Shown: piece after piece, positions 12,495 to 24,697 of the stretch
How positions within the stretch are numbered: position 1 is the first letter of the stretch
How the letters are laid out: every line of letters begins with the position of its first letter
NCBI GenBank assembly: GCA_905182995.1
Contig: CAJJDP010000036.1
Coordinates: forward strand, 62,001 to 126,000
DNA length: 64,000 bases
Direction of reading: 5' to 3'
Source of the DNA: Paramecium octaurelia
Lineage: Eukaryota; Ciliophora; Oligohymenophorea; Peniculida; Parameciidae
The notes under the pieces: model-generated
Seen by the model: the letters and a program-made list of their open reading frames with translations, nothing else
What the model was told of the DNA's origin: nothing
Database searches by the model: none
Program-made: the position numbers and the translations under genes

Positions 12495-13622
12495 TCAATC
12501 TCTATAAGTAACAATTGAGAAGCTTTTTTATTATCTGCTTTTCGTTTTGGTCCTTACATTTATTGAATGCGATCTCAATTTGGGTAGTCTCAACACATCT
12601 CTTTTAATAGTCTATTGGTTCATTAGACTCTAATGTGTTGGAGTAACTAATTACGTCTGATGTCTGTTTTACAAAAGTGTGTCCATATTGCTATCCAAAT
12701 CAAATTATTATAAATAAGCAAGCAAACTTATGTCGTTTAATTTTATTAGGTTTCTGAACCCCTTTTAGTATTTAGTTTAATTTATTATCTCATTTGTCTG
12801 TTTTGATTGCTACGACAGTTGTTTTTAAATAGTATCCTTCCTTTGCACAGTCTAAAAACTTAAACTGACTCCTGGCTACAATTTGATATCCTAAGTCTAT
12901 GACTCTATAAACTCAACTATTATTGTGTCTTCATTATCTGCTTGTTTTCGTTTGTATCTTATCTACTCTACTAATTTTGGCTTTGAAATCACAGTGTTGT
13001 TATCAGACTTAGGTACATCGAATGGCAATGTAGTTATTACATCTTTTTTTATTTAATTGTTAGACCTTGCAATAGGATCACAGTTGTAATCGTAAGTATA
13101 ATCCTTCGATCCTATTTGCATTATCAATCTATTATATTACTCTTTCATTAATCGTTTCTCCTTAGATCGTTCTCTTAACAGCTACTCCTTATTGGATTTG
13201 TCTATGCATTTTTATTCCATTATTCTTCTTTCATTAGGATATTCTTCCACTTATTCGATTGTTTTTTATCTAACCAGTTGGGGTTCATAGTCTTCCCACA
13301 ATTACATTGGAACCATAAATTAATGCTTGGGATACAAATCTATTTTAGGTGTTATCCTAACTGAAATTGGCGCTATGTCCTTGATATCATAGGCTCTAAA
13401 TCTTTCCTTCTGTGTACTCTTGGATTCAAAATCCTCTCTCTCTATATCATTCTGAAAATAAGGATCGAAACATTTTTAGTGCATCACATTAAAGGCCAGA
13501 TTGACTGTATAAGAGGCACTTGATTAAGATTCTAAACTAGCGAATATGTTATCCTCTATTTGAGTCATGATTTTGTTAATCAAGAAAGGGATGATAGTTT
13601 CCACTATCTCTAAATATTCCAT
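12495..13622 (-). CDS. Uncharacterised basic protein, 375 residues
   Basis: One uninterrupted frame under the ciliate code from ATG at 13622 to TGA at 12495-12497, 376 codons, with no intron required. I do not recognise a domain. The first 60 residues look folded (MEYLEIVETIIPFLINKIM...), the middle is charged with a Lys/Glu/Arg-rich helical stretch near residues 150-200, and the C-terminal third is basic and Gln/Thr/Ser-rich, ending SFSIVTYRD. The charged helix and basic tail would fit a microtubule- or nucleic-acid-associated protein, but this is a guess from composition. The 3' end almost touches that of INTS11. Confidence 0.75.
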
Positions 13623-13734
13623 TAATATAATTGAATATGAAATATTATTGTAAATTATCATTATTTAAGATGCTTGTTAAGGACTAAAATCTTTTAAGCA
13701 CAAACTTAAAATATAATATTTTGAGTTTAATATT

Positions 13735-14943
13735 ATGAATTAAAATGAGGACGACTTATTTTTGATTTTTGTGTAACGAGTTTACGAATTGCTATAATCC
13801 AAATAAGTAATCTAAGCCTTAGTGGACAATGGGTTTGATTAATGGGAACAAACCAAAGAACTTACAATTGACATCCTATCATAATTGGGAGTACCCAAAG
13901 ACAAGGCTGCTTACATAATTTAAATCATCAATGAAATTGATAAGCAACCATTATCTGCCAAATCCAATTCCAAACCCTTGACTCTAGAATTGATGGCCAA
14001 GGGTTTAAATAAAAAAAAAGATTATTCAAAAAGACCACCTCTTAAGAAACAAGATTAATTGTCTGATTGCTGTGTGCTTTCGCTTAATGGACTAGGATTG
14101 ACCTCATTGAATGATTGTATTTCCATGGCCAAAGGTCTGTAGGTTCTCCATATTTACGATAACAATTTGTAATAGTTAGTATTGTAGGATTTATAATTCT
14201 TGAGAATACTAAATGCTCAAAATAACTAATTAAAATCGGTTGAGTTTGAATAATTACCCAGTTTAGAGAAAGCATACCTTGATAAGAATTGTCTGACTAC
14301 TGTGCCTATACTGCCAGGTAGATTGAATACTCTCTCACTTTCAAATTAGAATACAAAAGAATTTCAATTCCCAGATGAATCATTTGAATTGGCAGCCTTC
14401 TCCTTAATTAATTTGACTTGTGAGAATTCTAATGTCGAATTTATATTGACTCTAGGTTCCTTGCAGAACTTAGAGTATTTAAATTTAAAAAATAATAAGA
14501 TTAAAGAATTCGACGTATTTTATCAACTTGAAATATTTAGGACATTGAAGATTCAATATCCAATCTCCAAAATATTAAAGAAATAGATCTGAGAGGCAAT
14601 CCAATCACCCAAGTATACAAGTATAGAGATAGAATTGTGTTGTTATGCAAAACCATATGTAAATATCGAGTTATATATTATAGAAACTATTGATAGCAAA
14701 ACAGTGTTGGCAAATGAACGACAATACCTTATCAATTTAGGAAAGTAGAAGATCCTACGAAGAAATCAAAGTTTGGAAGGGAAGAAGCAAACCATTCAGA
14801 AACCATCGATAAGTGGAGTCAAACAGAAAATCCTATCCAACGAAGAATAACGATCTCATTAGTAATAGGGCATATCGAAAACTATTAATTCAGCGAACTA
14901 TTTCAATGATAACACACCTATAATGCTTACTAAACATAAATGA
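13735..14943 (+). CDS. Leucine-rich-repeat protein
   Basis: About 385 residues, ATG at 13735, TGA at 14941-14943, with introns of 24-25 nt at about 14517 and 14651. After a 100-residue N-terminal helical region there are five or more LRRs of the SDS22/LRRC type: LSLNGLGLTSL, LQVLHIYDNNL, LRILNAQNNQLKSV, LEKAYLDKNCLTTV and LEYLNLKNNKIKEF, closed by a cap segment IKEIDLRGNPITQ. The C-terminal 80 residues are basic and disordered. Proteins of this kind often act as ciliary or PP1-binding scaffolds, which I infer from the repeat class only. The tail has no recognisable catalytic domain. Confidence 0.85.
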
Positions 14944-15024
14944 AAATAAATATATTTATTTTAAATTATTTCTTTTAATTCACCCATTTTTTTAAATTAA
15001 TTATTTATTAAGAATACTAAAGTT

Positions 15025-15291
15025 ATGCAGATTCATAATAAAATAGATATATTGCAACCTATTCCCTAAAAGAGGAAAATTATTGGAGTTCCATCAATTA
15101 AATATAATAATGATGATCCCTTTAATTAAATTTTGAAAGCTGCTTCAGCACCAGCCACTTTAGAATAAATGGAAACCATCAAGTAAGTCAATAAAAATAA
15201 AGATTATTGCAAAAATCCTGTTATCTTAGTAGATTATTCAATTACAGAAAATTAGAAAACTCTGTAAGAATAACTCGATGAAATTGATTGA
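15025..15291 (+). CDS. Small uncharacterised protein, 88 residues
   Basis: Intact frame from ATG at 15025 to TGA at 15289-15291. The composition is protein-like (MQIHNKIDILQPIPQKRKII...) with a Pro/Lys-rich head and an acidic end (QEQLDEID). No domain, signal peptide or membrane segment is visible. It sits 81 bp after the LRR gene on the same strand and converges with the phosphatase gene. An open frame of this length is possible by chance when TGA is the only stop, so confidence is moderate. Confidence 0.55.
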
Positions 15292-15467
15292 TATTTGAAT
15301 TTGCATTTTGCATATTTAGCCCCTTATATGATGATTCAATTATAATCATAATTTTGATTTTTCATTCATTATCAATTAACTTATATATATATTCCATCTT
15401 TAAGTAATTTAAATATTCAAAAATCATTTTTGTAACCAATAATTAAATCAATCTTTAAAAAGTGAAA

Positions 15468-17274
15468 TCAGAAAGAAGTTGTAAAATAGTGAGGGTTTGC
15501 TTTTAATTCTTTCAGACCTATTCTGATATCCTCATATTTGGTCAATTTTATTAAGTATTGCATCAATTCAACTAGTGCTCTATCTTTTTCATCCCCCACC
15601 CAAGCTTTGATTTTAATACCATTATGTGGCTATAAAACAAAATTATATGGATTATTGTCAACTATGATGGTTTTTGAAAGAGGTCTCCCCAAAGTGCTCA
15701 AGTCTTTCAACATAACATTCCCTTATGAAAACGTGTGATGTCGATACAATCTATGCTTTACGACATTCATAACATCAATTTTGTCAATAATCCTTAAAAT
15801 CAAATATTTAGTACTTATCTGCATATGATTAGATTCCAGCTGTAAAGATTACAATTTCAAAATGTTTCCCCATTTATTCTAAAAATATCTCTGTATATGG
15901 TCTAATTAAGACTTCTTGAGTTTCTTCAATAAAATGAACCAAGGTTTCATCTAAGTCCAGTACTAATGTATAAACAGTTGAACTTTTAGGTAGCAAAAAT
16001 AAAAATCTTTCGAGATTGACTATGATCACTCTCAGCTTTTATTAGTAAAATTAAAATGCTGCATCAATTTATGAATCCCGATAAGCTTAAAGATGCTATT
16101 GAACTTATTTATCTTATGTATTCCTTCATATTTTTGAACATGTACTTTAGCAATTTGTCTATATTTTATTCAATTAATAGATTCATCTTTTCAATTTGAT
16201 TAGGAATGAGAGGATTCATGCTTTGAAATTACTGAAACTGATGCAAATATTATTAAACACCTTTAATCTGCAATTTCAGAGTGGTGATTGTTTAAATAGT
16301 ATTAGCTTAATGACCATAGATGAGTAACTTCTCCCATTTAATCAGATCAATTCCTTAGAGTATCCCTCTCTTGATCATCAAATAGAAAACCAAACCTATG
16401 CATTCATTTATCATAAATCTCTTAAATTATCTACAATGACCCTAATTAATTGATTTTTATACTCCAATAATTTCAATAGTAGCAGAAGAAATCTCTGAGA
16501 TGTAGTTATTTAAGGAACACACATCAATTTGCTAAATAAGATTGATCAGATTGACCAATCTTATTTGCATCTTTTAAAAACTAAAGTAGAGTTTCAATCT
16601 CAATCTGTCATTTTGTCGATCAGGATGCAATCTTGCGTCATCATCTGAAAATTACTATGTGTGTAGTGTCTCAACTCTCTTTCGATAAGATCCACAATTC
16701 CCTATCTCAGTAACTAATTTATCTCTATTCTATGGCTTTTTTTATGAGTGAACAAAAAAACTATTAAACGAGGCAGGTTGTTAATCATCAAAATGAAATG
16801 TGTTTGATATTGATAGAGATTCCTTTTTCTTCAATCTTCTTTTATTTACAACATCTTAAGCTTATCCCAATTCTTAATCCCTTTTATTCTTAATTTAGTT
16901 ATTAAAGAAATTTAAACGATAAGGTGATTGATTATTAGTCTTTTTATCATCAACCGATTTTAATTATTTTCGAAACATAAATAATTATAATAATTTTCTT
17001 ATCAACTTCCATTAACAATTCTTCTCGTCTTTTTTTATTCATAAAAGTGCTTATATTACTGGTATTTTGATAAAATATAAATGTATATTCTTGGACATAT
17101 AAGTTACATATTTTCGAATATAGTTAATCATAATAATCATTTAAGTCCCTCTGTTTTATCTCTGATGATAAGAGAACATTCCTATTGATTTGAGTTGGTG
17201 TAGAGACTTTTGATTGCTATTTTAGAATTTCACCTCAATTCCAATAAAGAATTGTATTCAATACTCAAACTCAT
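15468..17274 (-). CDS. CTD-type (FCP1/SCP/NLI-interacting) protein phosphatase with long N-terminal region
   Basis: HAD-superfamily phosphatase related to those acting on the RNA polymerase II C-terminal domain. The catalytic signature LVLDLDETLVHF is intact, followed by LIRPYTEIFLEQMGKHFEIV, IFTAG and ADKIIDKID, then LGRPLSKTIIVDNNP and IKAWVGDEKDRALVEL, the full SCP-like core of about 180 residues at the C-terminus. TGA is at 15468-15470. The upstream 400 residues are helical and basic with no known domain. The frame is certain back to ATG 16978. Further upstream, ATG 17274 with a canonical 31-nt intron opens a protein-like exon (MSLSEILKQQS...). It either joins this gene through an unusual 19-nt intron or ends at TGA 16950-16952 as a separate small gene. 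The true start therefore remains open. Confidence 0.85.
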
Positions 17275-17554
17275 TAGAAAAGCAATATTATGAGGCATAC
17301 TTTGCTGGACTTTGCACTTAATTCATTAAATCTAGTTTGACAAATTATGAAACTTAATCTAATTGCAATTATTATCTTATAATGTGAATCAATGCTACTA
17401 ATTACTTTAAAAATCAGTCTGCATGATAGTAGAATGATCAATTAGAATGAATCTTTCTACTTTTTGATTCTGACAGGGAGTTAACAGATTTATAATTATT
17501 CTAACCCTTTTTTACTTTTTTTTTAAGTTATTTATTTTATTTGATATAATTAAT

Positions 17555-20263
17555 ATGTTTTAATCAAGTCATGAATTATTAAACCAATATATTAAACAAT
17601 CACTTCAAGGACAGGATATTAAAAACATTGAGTCAATCTTTTATTTTTTAGAAAAAATAGATAATCTAGTAATATAAGAATCAATTAAAAAAATTGGAAA
17701 CTAAGAAGAATTTGTTAGTCTAAAGGTGCTTTTTGATCATAAAATAATTTTAATTACTTTTTTGCTTATCAAGAACAATAATACTGAAGAAATATTTGAA
17801 CTTATTCCTTATCTTAATACTTTGAATCTCTAATAGAGCTAGGTAGTTATTTCAATTTTAGACGGTTCATTAGGAATAATAATTGAAGAAGGTAGTTTTA
17901 TTTCATTAAATTAAATGATTAGCAACAACCAAATGAATTATGAAAAAATTAAATAATTAGCTTATGATTTAGTAGAATAATTAGCTATTTTACATTAATA
18001 AAATATATGCTTATTCAATTTTTCTTTAAACGATGTTTATTTGAATTTAGAATCAAACAAGTTTTTAATTAAATTTAGTCTTGATCTTTTAAGAGTTTAA
18101 TCTGATTAATTCATATTTAATTATTCACAAAATGTTTACATGGATCCAAATTTCCCTATACCTGAACTAATTTAATTAGATCTTTAAGCAAAATAATTTA
18201 AAATCCTAAACCCCTTTTTGATAGATTCTTGGAACTTAGGAGTTTTAATCCTAAACACTTTTATGAAAATAAATTAAGAGACATCTACTGACTTAAAGCA
18301 TTTATTGGAAAAATACTTCCTAAATGTCTGTGGCATTGATTATATTCTTATGAGTGGAAATTATTATAAAAATTAAAATGACTTATAGTTTCTCCTATAG
18401 GAAAATAATAGATGCTCAATTTTGTAATTCATAAAATTAATCAATTGCACCAAATTGTTAAAATTATGTGAAACTAATTTTGATGGTTCTGATGAATTTT
18501 TAAATTTGGCTAACTGTTGTGAAACTATCAAGAAATAATATTTGAAAGGTAAACTATTAAAAATAAAATCTATAAATCATCATATGATTAACTTAGAATA
18601 CATAGAAGATTTAAATTAAAATTAGTTACCTATTCATAATCAAATCTAACTAACTCTCGGATAATTAATAATCAATTCTTAAATTGTAAGAGTCATTCCT
18701 CAAATTCAGATATTTCACAACACAAATAAATTTATTCTGGATTCACACTTAACCAATGAAAAGTTAGTATAGATAATCATGATATTTCAAGATTTATAAA
18801 TATATTCTATTGATACAGAATCTCTCCTTTTATTTCTTTAATTTCAAAATATTAACTTTAAAAAAATTCTTAAGTTATAAAAGCAATTCTAATTTGAAAT
18901 ACATAATTTGATATTTTATGATAATCCAAACAACCAAAATTCATTGGATGAATTACTTCAATTTTTCAACAATTTCAACCTAAATCGACTTGAAATTAAA
19001 TAAGATTAAAATCCAATTATTTAGAATGAATAATTCGCCTAAAATATTTTCAATAAAATGCATCTGGATTAAATTAGAGTTCTAATTTTGAGTAATACAT
19101 ATCTAACTGATCAAACCTTATAAATCATATCAGCATTTTCTTCATTATCAAACCTTAACCTATCGAAGTGTTAGTGTTTATCTACTCAAGGGCTTTGCTC
19201 ATTTTTTAAATAGTCTTAATTTTGTAATCTAGTTACATTAGATATAAGTAAAACAAAATCTGATGAAACGGTTTTTGATGCAGTTTGGAAAAACAAATCT
19301 TATATTGCCTTAACTAGTTTTAATATTAGCGATTGTTCTTTCATTAATTTGACTTTGATAACACAAACTATTGCCTAAATCAATGCTAAATAGGAAAAGG
19401 TGTAAGAATTATATATGTCAGGTTGTGATTTAAACAACTCTGTATTAACAGCTTTACAACAAGTAACCTTCTTAAATTGTTTAGACCTATCAAATAATCC
19501 CAAGCTAAATTAATTTCATAGTCTAAAAAGAGATAACAAATATAATTATTTAAATTTAGAATACTGCGAAATGAAATCATAAGATATTATCTATATTCTG
19601 AATCTAGAGTGTTTAATTAAATCAAAATTATTAATGTCTACTCGTTAGAGTACTTCCATTTACAATATATAAATCAATTAGCGGTCTATTTCACTAACAA
19701 ACTTTTAGGTTAAAAACATTCAAATAGATTAAGATGTTTCTGAAATCAAATTTATGAATGTAGTCCTAGGCTAGAAAAGAGTATTTCTCTCATAAGAATT
19801 CAATAAGTTAAACATATTACAATTACAAAATTGTTAAATTGATGATAAAGATGTCAGTATTTTAAGTTAAAATTTATCTTTAAATTAGTTATAGGAATTA
19901 AATCTGAGTTAGAATAATCTAAGTGATAGCTCATTGATTACAATTTTATCTACATTTAAATAGCTGATCAATCTTGGATTTGATAATTCTAAAATCACGA
20001 AGACTTCAATTTAATACATAATTGCTTCTAATTTGAAAATTCTAAGCATTAGATTTTGTCTTATGCTATAGGCAGAAGATATATTGAGTTTATTGACTAA
20101 TTTAGATAATCAGATAGAACACCTTAATCTAAGTTACAATAAAATCAATAGTACTTTAAAACAATATCTATAAAATGAAAAATTAAATTTTACAATAATA
20201 TTTGATTAAAGTGATAGTGAACATGAATAAATAGAATAGGATATTCAATCATTCAATAATTGA
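17555..20263 (+). CDS. Kinase-like (pseudokinase) domain fused to leucine-rich repeats
   Basis: A single intronless frame of 903 codons. Residues about 95-260 follow the order of a protein kinase domain: a helix then LAILHQQNICLFNFSLNDVY where an active kinase has [17 protein letters not shown], then KFLIKFSL in place of the DFG strand, PIPELIQ at the APE position, and DSWNLGVLILN, which matches the DxWSxGVIL helix of subdomain IX. The catalytic Asp, the DFG Asp and the beta3 Lys are not evident, so it should be catalytically dead. From about residue 480 to the end there are RNase-inhibitor-type LRRs (LRVLILSNTYLTDQTL, LSNLNLSKCQCLSTQGL, LQELNLSQNNLSDSSL, IEHLNLSYNKI). Function unknown; possibly a scaffold or ligand sensor. 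Confidence 0.85.
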
Positions 20264-20779
20264 GAATAAACTAACTCTTAAAATTTGAAATTTATCAAAT
20301 CTAAAATATTAGAAAATATAATTTAATTCTGAAATTGCTTACTATTATTATTAAATTTTATTTTAAGTTTAAAAAGTATTATTCTAAGAATAAAATTTAA
20401 ACATACTTGAAATATTAATTATAAGTATCTTAGTAAATCATTTTTTTTCTTTTTATTCTAATGATTATATAAAATCCATCTTTCAAACTTTTATATTTTA
20501 ATTAAGCAATTAATATTGTTCTTATAAATCTTCTTATAACAAGTAATTTCTTTACTTGAATCAAAAGCACTCTTCTTATATCAAGTCATTCTATTAGCTA
20601 CTATTATTGATAATTGTTGTAAAAATTAATTAAAAATTAAATATGTGATGAAATATTTTTCTAAGCAATATAGATACGCTAAAAAAATACAAATAAATCA
20701 TAGATAGACATTTATTTTTGATAAAATTAAGTCCTAAAAAAATTTATCAAGTTTAATAAATACAATTATATATAAATAT
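20264..20779. other. AT-rich intergenic stretch, no gene seen
   Basis: About 516 bp between two plus-strand genes. It is extremely AT-rich, carries several TGA codons in every frame on both strands, and shows no tRNA-like box pattern. It presumably holds the 3' end of the LRR gene and the promoter of the zinc-finger gene. Confidence 0.5.
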
Positions 20780-21539
20780 ATGTCATATTAATTTGGAGGA
20801 AGCTAACTTTAGACTTAGAGCGTACCAAATGCAAAATATAAAACTATGTTGTGCAGACATTATTTAGGTATAGATTTGACTATGAAAAGCTACTAAATAA
20901 TGTGCTATTGGAGCTAAATGTCAATTTGCTCATGGTACGTCAGAGCAAAGATAAATGAATGGTATTAATTTTAGCGATTATAATCAGATCCTTTACCTGC
21001 ATCTGCTTTATCAGCCATGACAAGTGGAATTGAACAACCTATCAGCAAACCTTAATCATCTGTATTTTAAAATATAAATTCAAGAATTTAAATTCAGTTC
21101 CCTGTAAATACCATGCTTAAAATTATTGCAAAAATGGATCGAATTGCCAATACATGCATGGTATTCAACTTAAAATAAACTAGATCCTGATACTGCTTTA
21201 TAAGCAAATACAATCAACTTATAATAAATTTCAGTGATCTCATCCCCACCTCCGTAACCCAAGCAAGAAGATCCAATATAAATTGTTTTTTAGCATATTT
21301 TAATTGAAATGCAATAGATATTTCTACAAGATGTGAGTTATATATATAAAATATAGGAAATAATATAAAAATTAAAGATAGCCTTTGATTAAACTAAAAT
21401 AGGAAATCTTATTAATGCTTCTGAGTGTATAAAAAGTATTATTCATGCTCCAGAACGCACACATGAGGAAATACTTAAATATACAAATCTCTATAATTAG
21501 GCAATATTGTATTTTAATCAAATCTCATAAGTGAATTGA
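20780..21539 (+). CDS. Double CCCH zinc-finger protein
   Basis: Small protein of 221 residues with two CCCH fingers of the RNA-binding type. Four introns (22, 26, 23 and 23 nt) leave exactly 222 codons. Finger 1 reads CRHYLATKQCAIGAKCQFAH (C-x8-C-x5-C-x3-H) and finger 2 CKYHAQNYCKNGSNCQYMH (C-x7-C-x5-C-x3-H). Each finger is followed by the same acidic-proline joint, DP, which supports the splice choices. The C-terminal half is helical and Gln-rich, with a Pro-rich patch (SSPPPQPKQ). Likely to bind mRNA or guide other factors to RNA; a role in mRNA stability is an inference from the tandem-finger class. Confidence 0.87.
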
Positions 21540-21586
21540 ATAAGATAATAAAGAAATAAATATAATTGTAAGTAAATTACAAGATA

Positions 21587-23476
21587 TCACATTCTCATGG
21601 TTTTTTGCAATTTCTAGGCCAAATTTTCATTTTCTTTTTTGAAGGTTTTAGGCAAATAGGAGACTGAAAACTATTGGCTCTTCTCCTACATCACATTATG
21701 ATCTAAGTCTCTGACTAACATATCAACTTTTTCTTTGTTCATTTCTATTTGCTTTTGGCAATTTCTTAAAGTATTTCTTAGAACTTCAATTTCTCTTCTT
21801 TTCTCTATCATTTCATTCATGTTTAATTTATTCTCATTAATTTATATTTTAAGATCTTGTTCTTTTATTTCCAACTTGCTTTTGATATCTATTTCATCAC
21901 AGTATTGATCATTGATTTTTTATTAGATCTCTTAAATTTGTTCAATAGTTTTTGAGGTGGATTCATTGCCAATCAAGATGACTAGCCTAAAGATATTAAT
22001 CAATAATTATTACTTATTCATGATTTCCTTCAAAAATAGACTATCATAATGTTACTTCTTAAATTTGCTTTCATATATTTTCTATTAATGTTGTTCCTCT
22101 TAATATTATTTTTGATATAATTAATTTTATTCAATTTAAAAGGATAACTTGTCTTTTAAATCTTTAATTTCATTTTGCTATGCTTGATTAACTTCTTCTA
22201 AATTCTTAATCATTTTGTCATAACAATTCATTTGTTAATCATTTAAGGTTCTATTAATAAGTACATTAACTAATTCTTCTTTTTCTTGTTTATTTTGATC
22301 ATCATTGCTAATAAAGGTTGAATAAATATAATAATTACAATTTCAGGTAGTTTTACTATTGGCTACTTATAATTTCATATTAACTAATTGTTTATTCTAA
22401 TTGAACAGTCATCTATTCTAAGGATTCTATTTGTAATGTCATATTTTTCATCTTTGTGTTATCAGAATGAATCTATTTGACATCAAAGGTGAGTTATTCA
22501 AATAATGAGATTATCAAACTACTCAATCGATCAATACTCTGCCAAATTGATAAACTACATAAATACACAATATTTACTCTCTTTAAGTAATAAATCCTTT
22601 GATGATGTCTTTTAGTTCATTAGAAAACTTGTATTGATATTCTGATTTTTGTAATTCGTAATCGTATTCTCTTACAAATTGAGATATTGTCTATAGAACT
22701 TATTCTATGATTTCAACTACTTAGGAGTCATTCTAAGTTTCTAATCTTTTGTCCAGATCATTTTATAACTATTCGATTAAGACCTTCATATTTTCATTTT
22801 CTTGTTGTTATTTGATGTGTCTTCTTTGGAGTTCATCATATTCTTGTTATAATTAAGTGTATTGTTTTGATTGACATTATTGCTCCTATTTAGAAATTTG
22901 AGATTTAGTTGCTTGCAATTTCAATTGATCTTTAGCATCCTTTAATTGTAAGTTTAAACTGGAGATTTGCTAATGTTGTTAATCCAATTTCATTTCGTAT
23001 TCTTTCAACTATTCCTGTTATTCAATAACTCTATCACTATTAAGTTATTAAACAGCTTCGTTATTAAGTACTCTTTATTAGAGAAGAACATTTTCCTTTT
23101 TTAGACCATCAATTATTTTTTAATAATGTTCATATTGTTCAAACTAAGTCATCTATTAGCCTTTCCTTAAATCTGCTAATTCTTTATTGAGTTAACGAAT
23201 TTGTTTATTCTTGTCCTCTAACATAAAATCGTTAGATTGCTAAGAAGTGTAATGCATGCGTTGAGAATCATATTGATCATCCTTATTACTAAGGAATTGA
23301 CTGTGAAATCCTGAAACCGCATTAACATTATAAGATCCAAGATGAACTTCTTCTTCATCCTTTCCATACATCATTTTTAGGTTGCTCTAAATGTTCTGCA
23401 TACACTCCTCCAAGTTCGAATTGCTATTCTCTCTGCTTTGACTGGTTTTGCTCATCTGATCACCAATACGGTACAT
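21587..23476 (-). CDS. Long coiled-coil protein
   Basis: About 600 residues from ATG at 23476 (MYRIGDQMSKTSQSRENSN) to TGA at 21587-21589. Several introns of about 23-25 nt are needed, for example one near 22540-22562. A 75-residue polar head is followed by an almost continuous heptad-repeat coiled coil rich in Leu, Gln, Glu and Lys, broken by a few short linkers. No motor, kinase or EF-hand signature is visible. Such proteins in Paramecium are often parts of basal bodies, kinetodesmal fibres or the infraciliary lattice, but nothing in the sequence picks one of these. Confidence 0.75.
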
Positions 23477-23773
23477 TTTGAATTTAATATTAAAATTTTT
23501 AATTTCTAATTCATAATGTTATTAAAGATAGAGTAGTAATATGTCGTAAGTGAACAATAAATTTACGTTACAAATACACATCTAATTTAGATCTTTCCCA
23601 TTAAATCATAGATGTCATTTTTTAAAATTTCAGTTCTTAAAATTTTACGTTAATATGAATGAGTTAGATCTAACTCTTAAATCAGAATCTTGAGAATATT
23701 TATATATTATATTAAATAACAATCCTTAATAAAAACTTATCTTTAATGTTTAATTATTTGATTTAATTGAAAA

Positions 23774-24632
23774 ATGAGTATTTTGAGAAGAATTTCTGAA
23801 AATCGAAGAATATCAGATGTGTATAATTATTGTAGTAATGCGTGATAGTTCGAGAGCGTCAACAGTGATAAACTTTTATTAACCTTTTACGGATAGAAAA
23901 TTATAACGTATTTTGATATTGGAGTATCTGGGAACAACGTTATTCGGTATTGGATTGCAGTCAGCCAAAGATGATTTCTAAATATAATTGGTGATATTCT
24001 TTTGTAAGTATTTAATGACGATTAGATAACAGCCATGCTATTTTCTGCGAGACATAGTGGAGCTCATTATCATTTGGCTGTGACATTGATATTAATGTTT
24101 AGACCTCATTATCCCATCAATAGATTCAGAGGACTGTTGCAAATTATAGTAGGAATACTGGGGTTTATGACAGGCGCATATTTCGGGTATCATATGTTGA
24201 ATAGTTTGTTACTTATTGACAGGTCACATCTCCAGTCCGAGACTCCAAAGTCATGAGCAGAGTTGGATCTATTCCGATTTGTGTGGAGAGATATTAGCCA
24301 CCACATCCTTCTAGTTCATGAATGTATTGTTATTTGAAAGAAAAACAGCTGTTTTTAAGACTCCAGTATATAATACTATATTGTTAACATTGGCAATATA
24401 TTATTCGCGAAAGTTGTCACCCCATTCTGGTGGGTGTATGAACCCTACCATTGCAATCGGGATGAATCTTGCAGTTGCATATGTGGAGAATAGAAGTGAC
24501 ATTTTGAGGAATGATGTGTGGGTATTTGTGGCTGGGCCTCTCCTTGGATCATTCATAGTCTATATCTTGTATTATTGCATAATTCAACCGAGTAATAAGT
24601 TGTGCAATAAGTTTAAAAGCATGGGCATTTGA
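23774..24632 (+). CDS. Divergent aquaporin (MIP family) lacking the first NPA motif
   Basis: Membrane channel of the major intrinsic protein family. Three introns (28, 29 and 19 nt; the second ends in CAG) leave 261 codons, the normal size. The second hemipore is close to canonical: HSGGCMNPTIAIGMNLAVA followed by WVFVAGPLLGSFIVYIL. In the first hemipore the expected SGAHxNPAVTL reads SGAHYHLAVTL, so the pore Asn and Pro are replaced by His and Leu. Six hydrophobic segments are visible. Loss of the first NPA should change or close the pore, so water transport cannot be assumed. A second MIP gene at 62568 has an intact first NPA and a similar layout, including DLCGE before the fifth helix, so the two are relatives. 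Confidence 0.85.
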
Positions 24633-24697
24633 TACATTTAAATATATATATGTGAATGTCCAAATTAATTTAATAAATATATTAACTAACCATAAAA

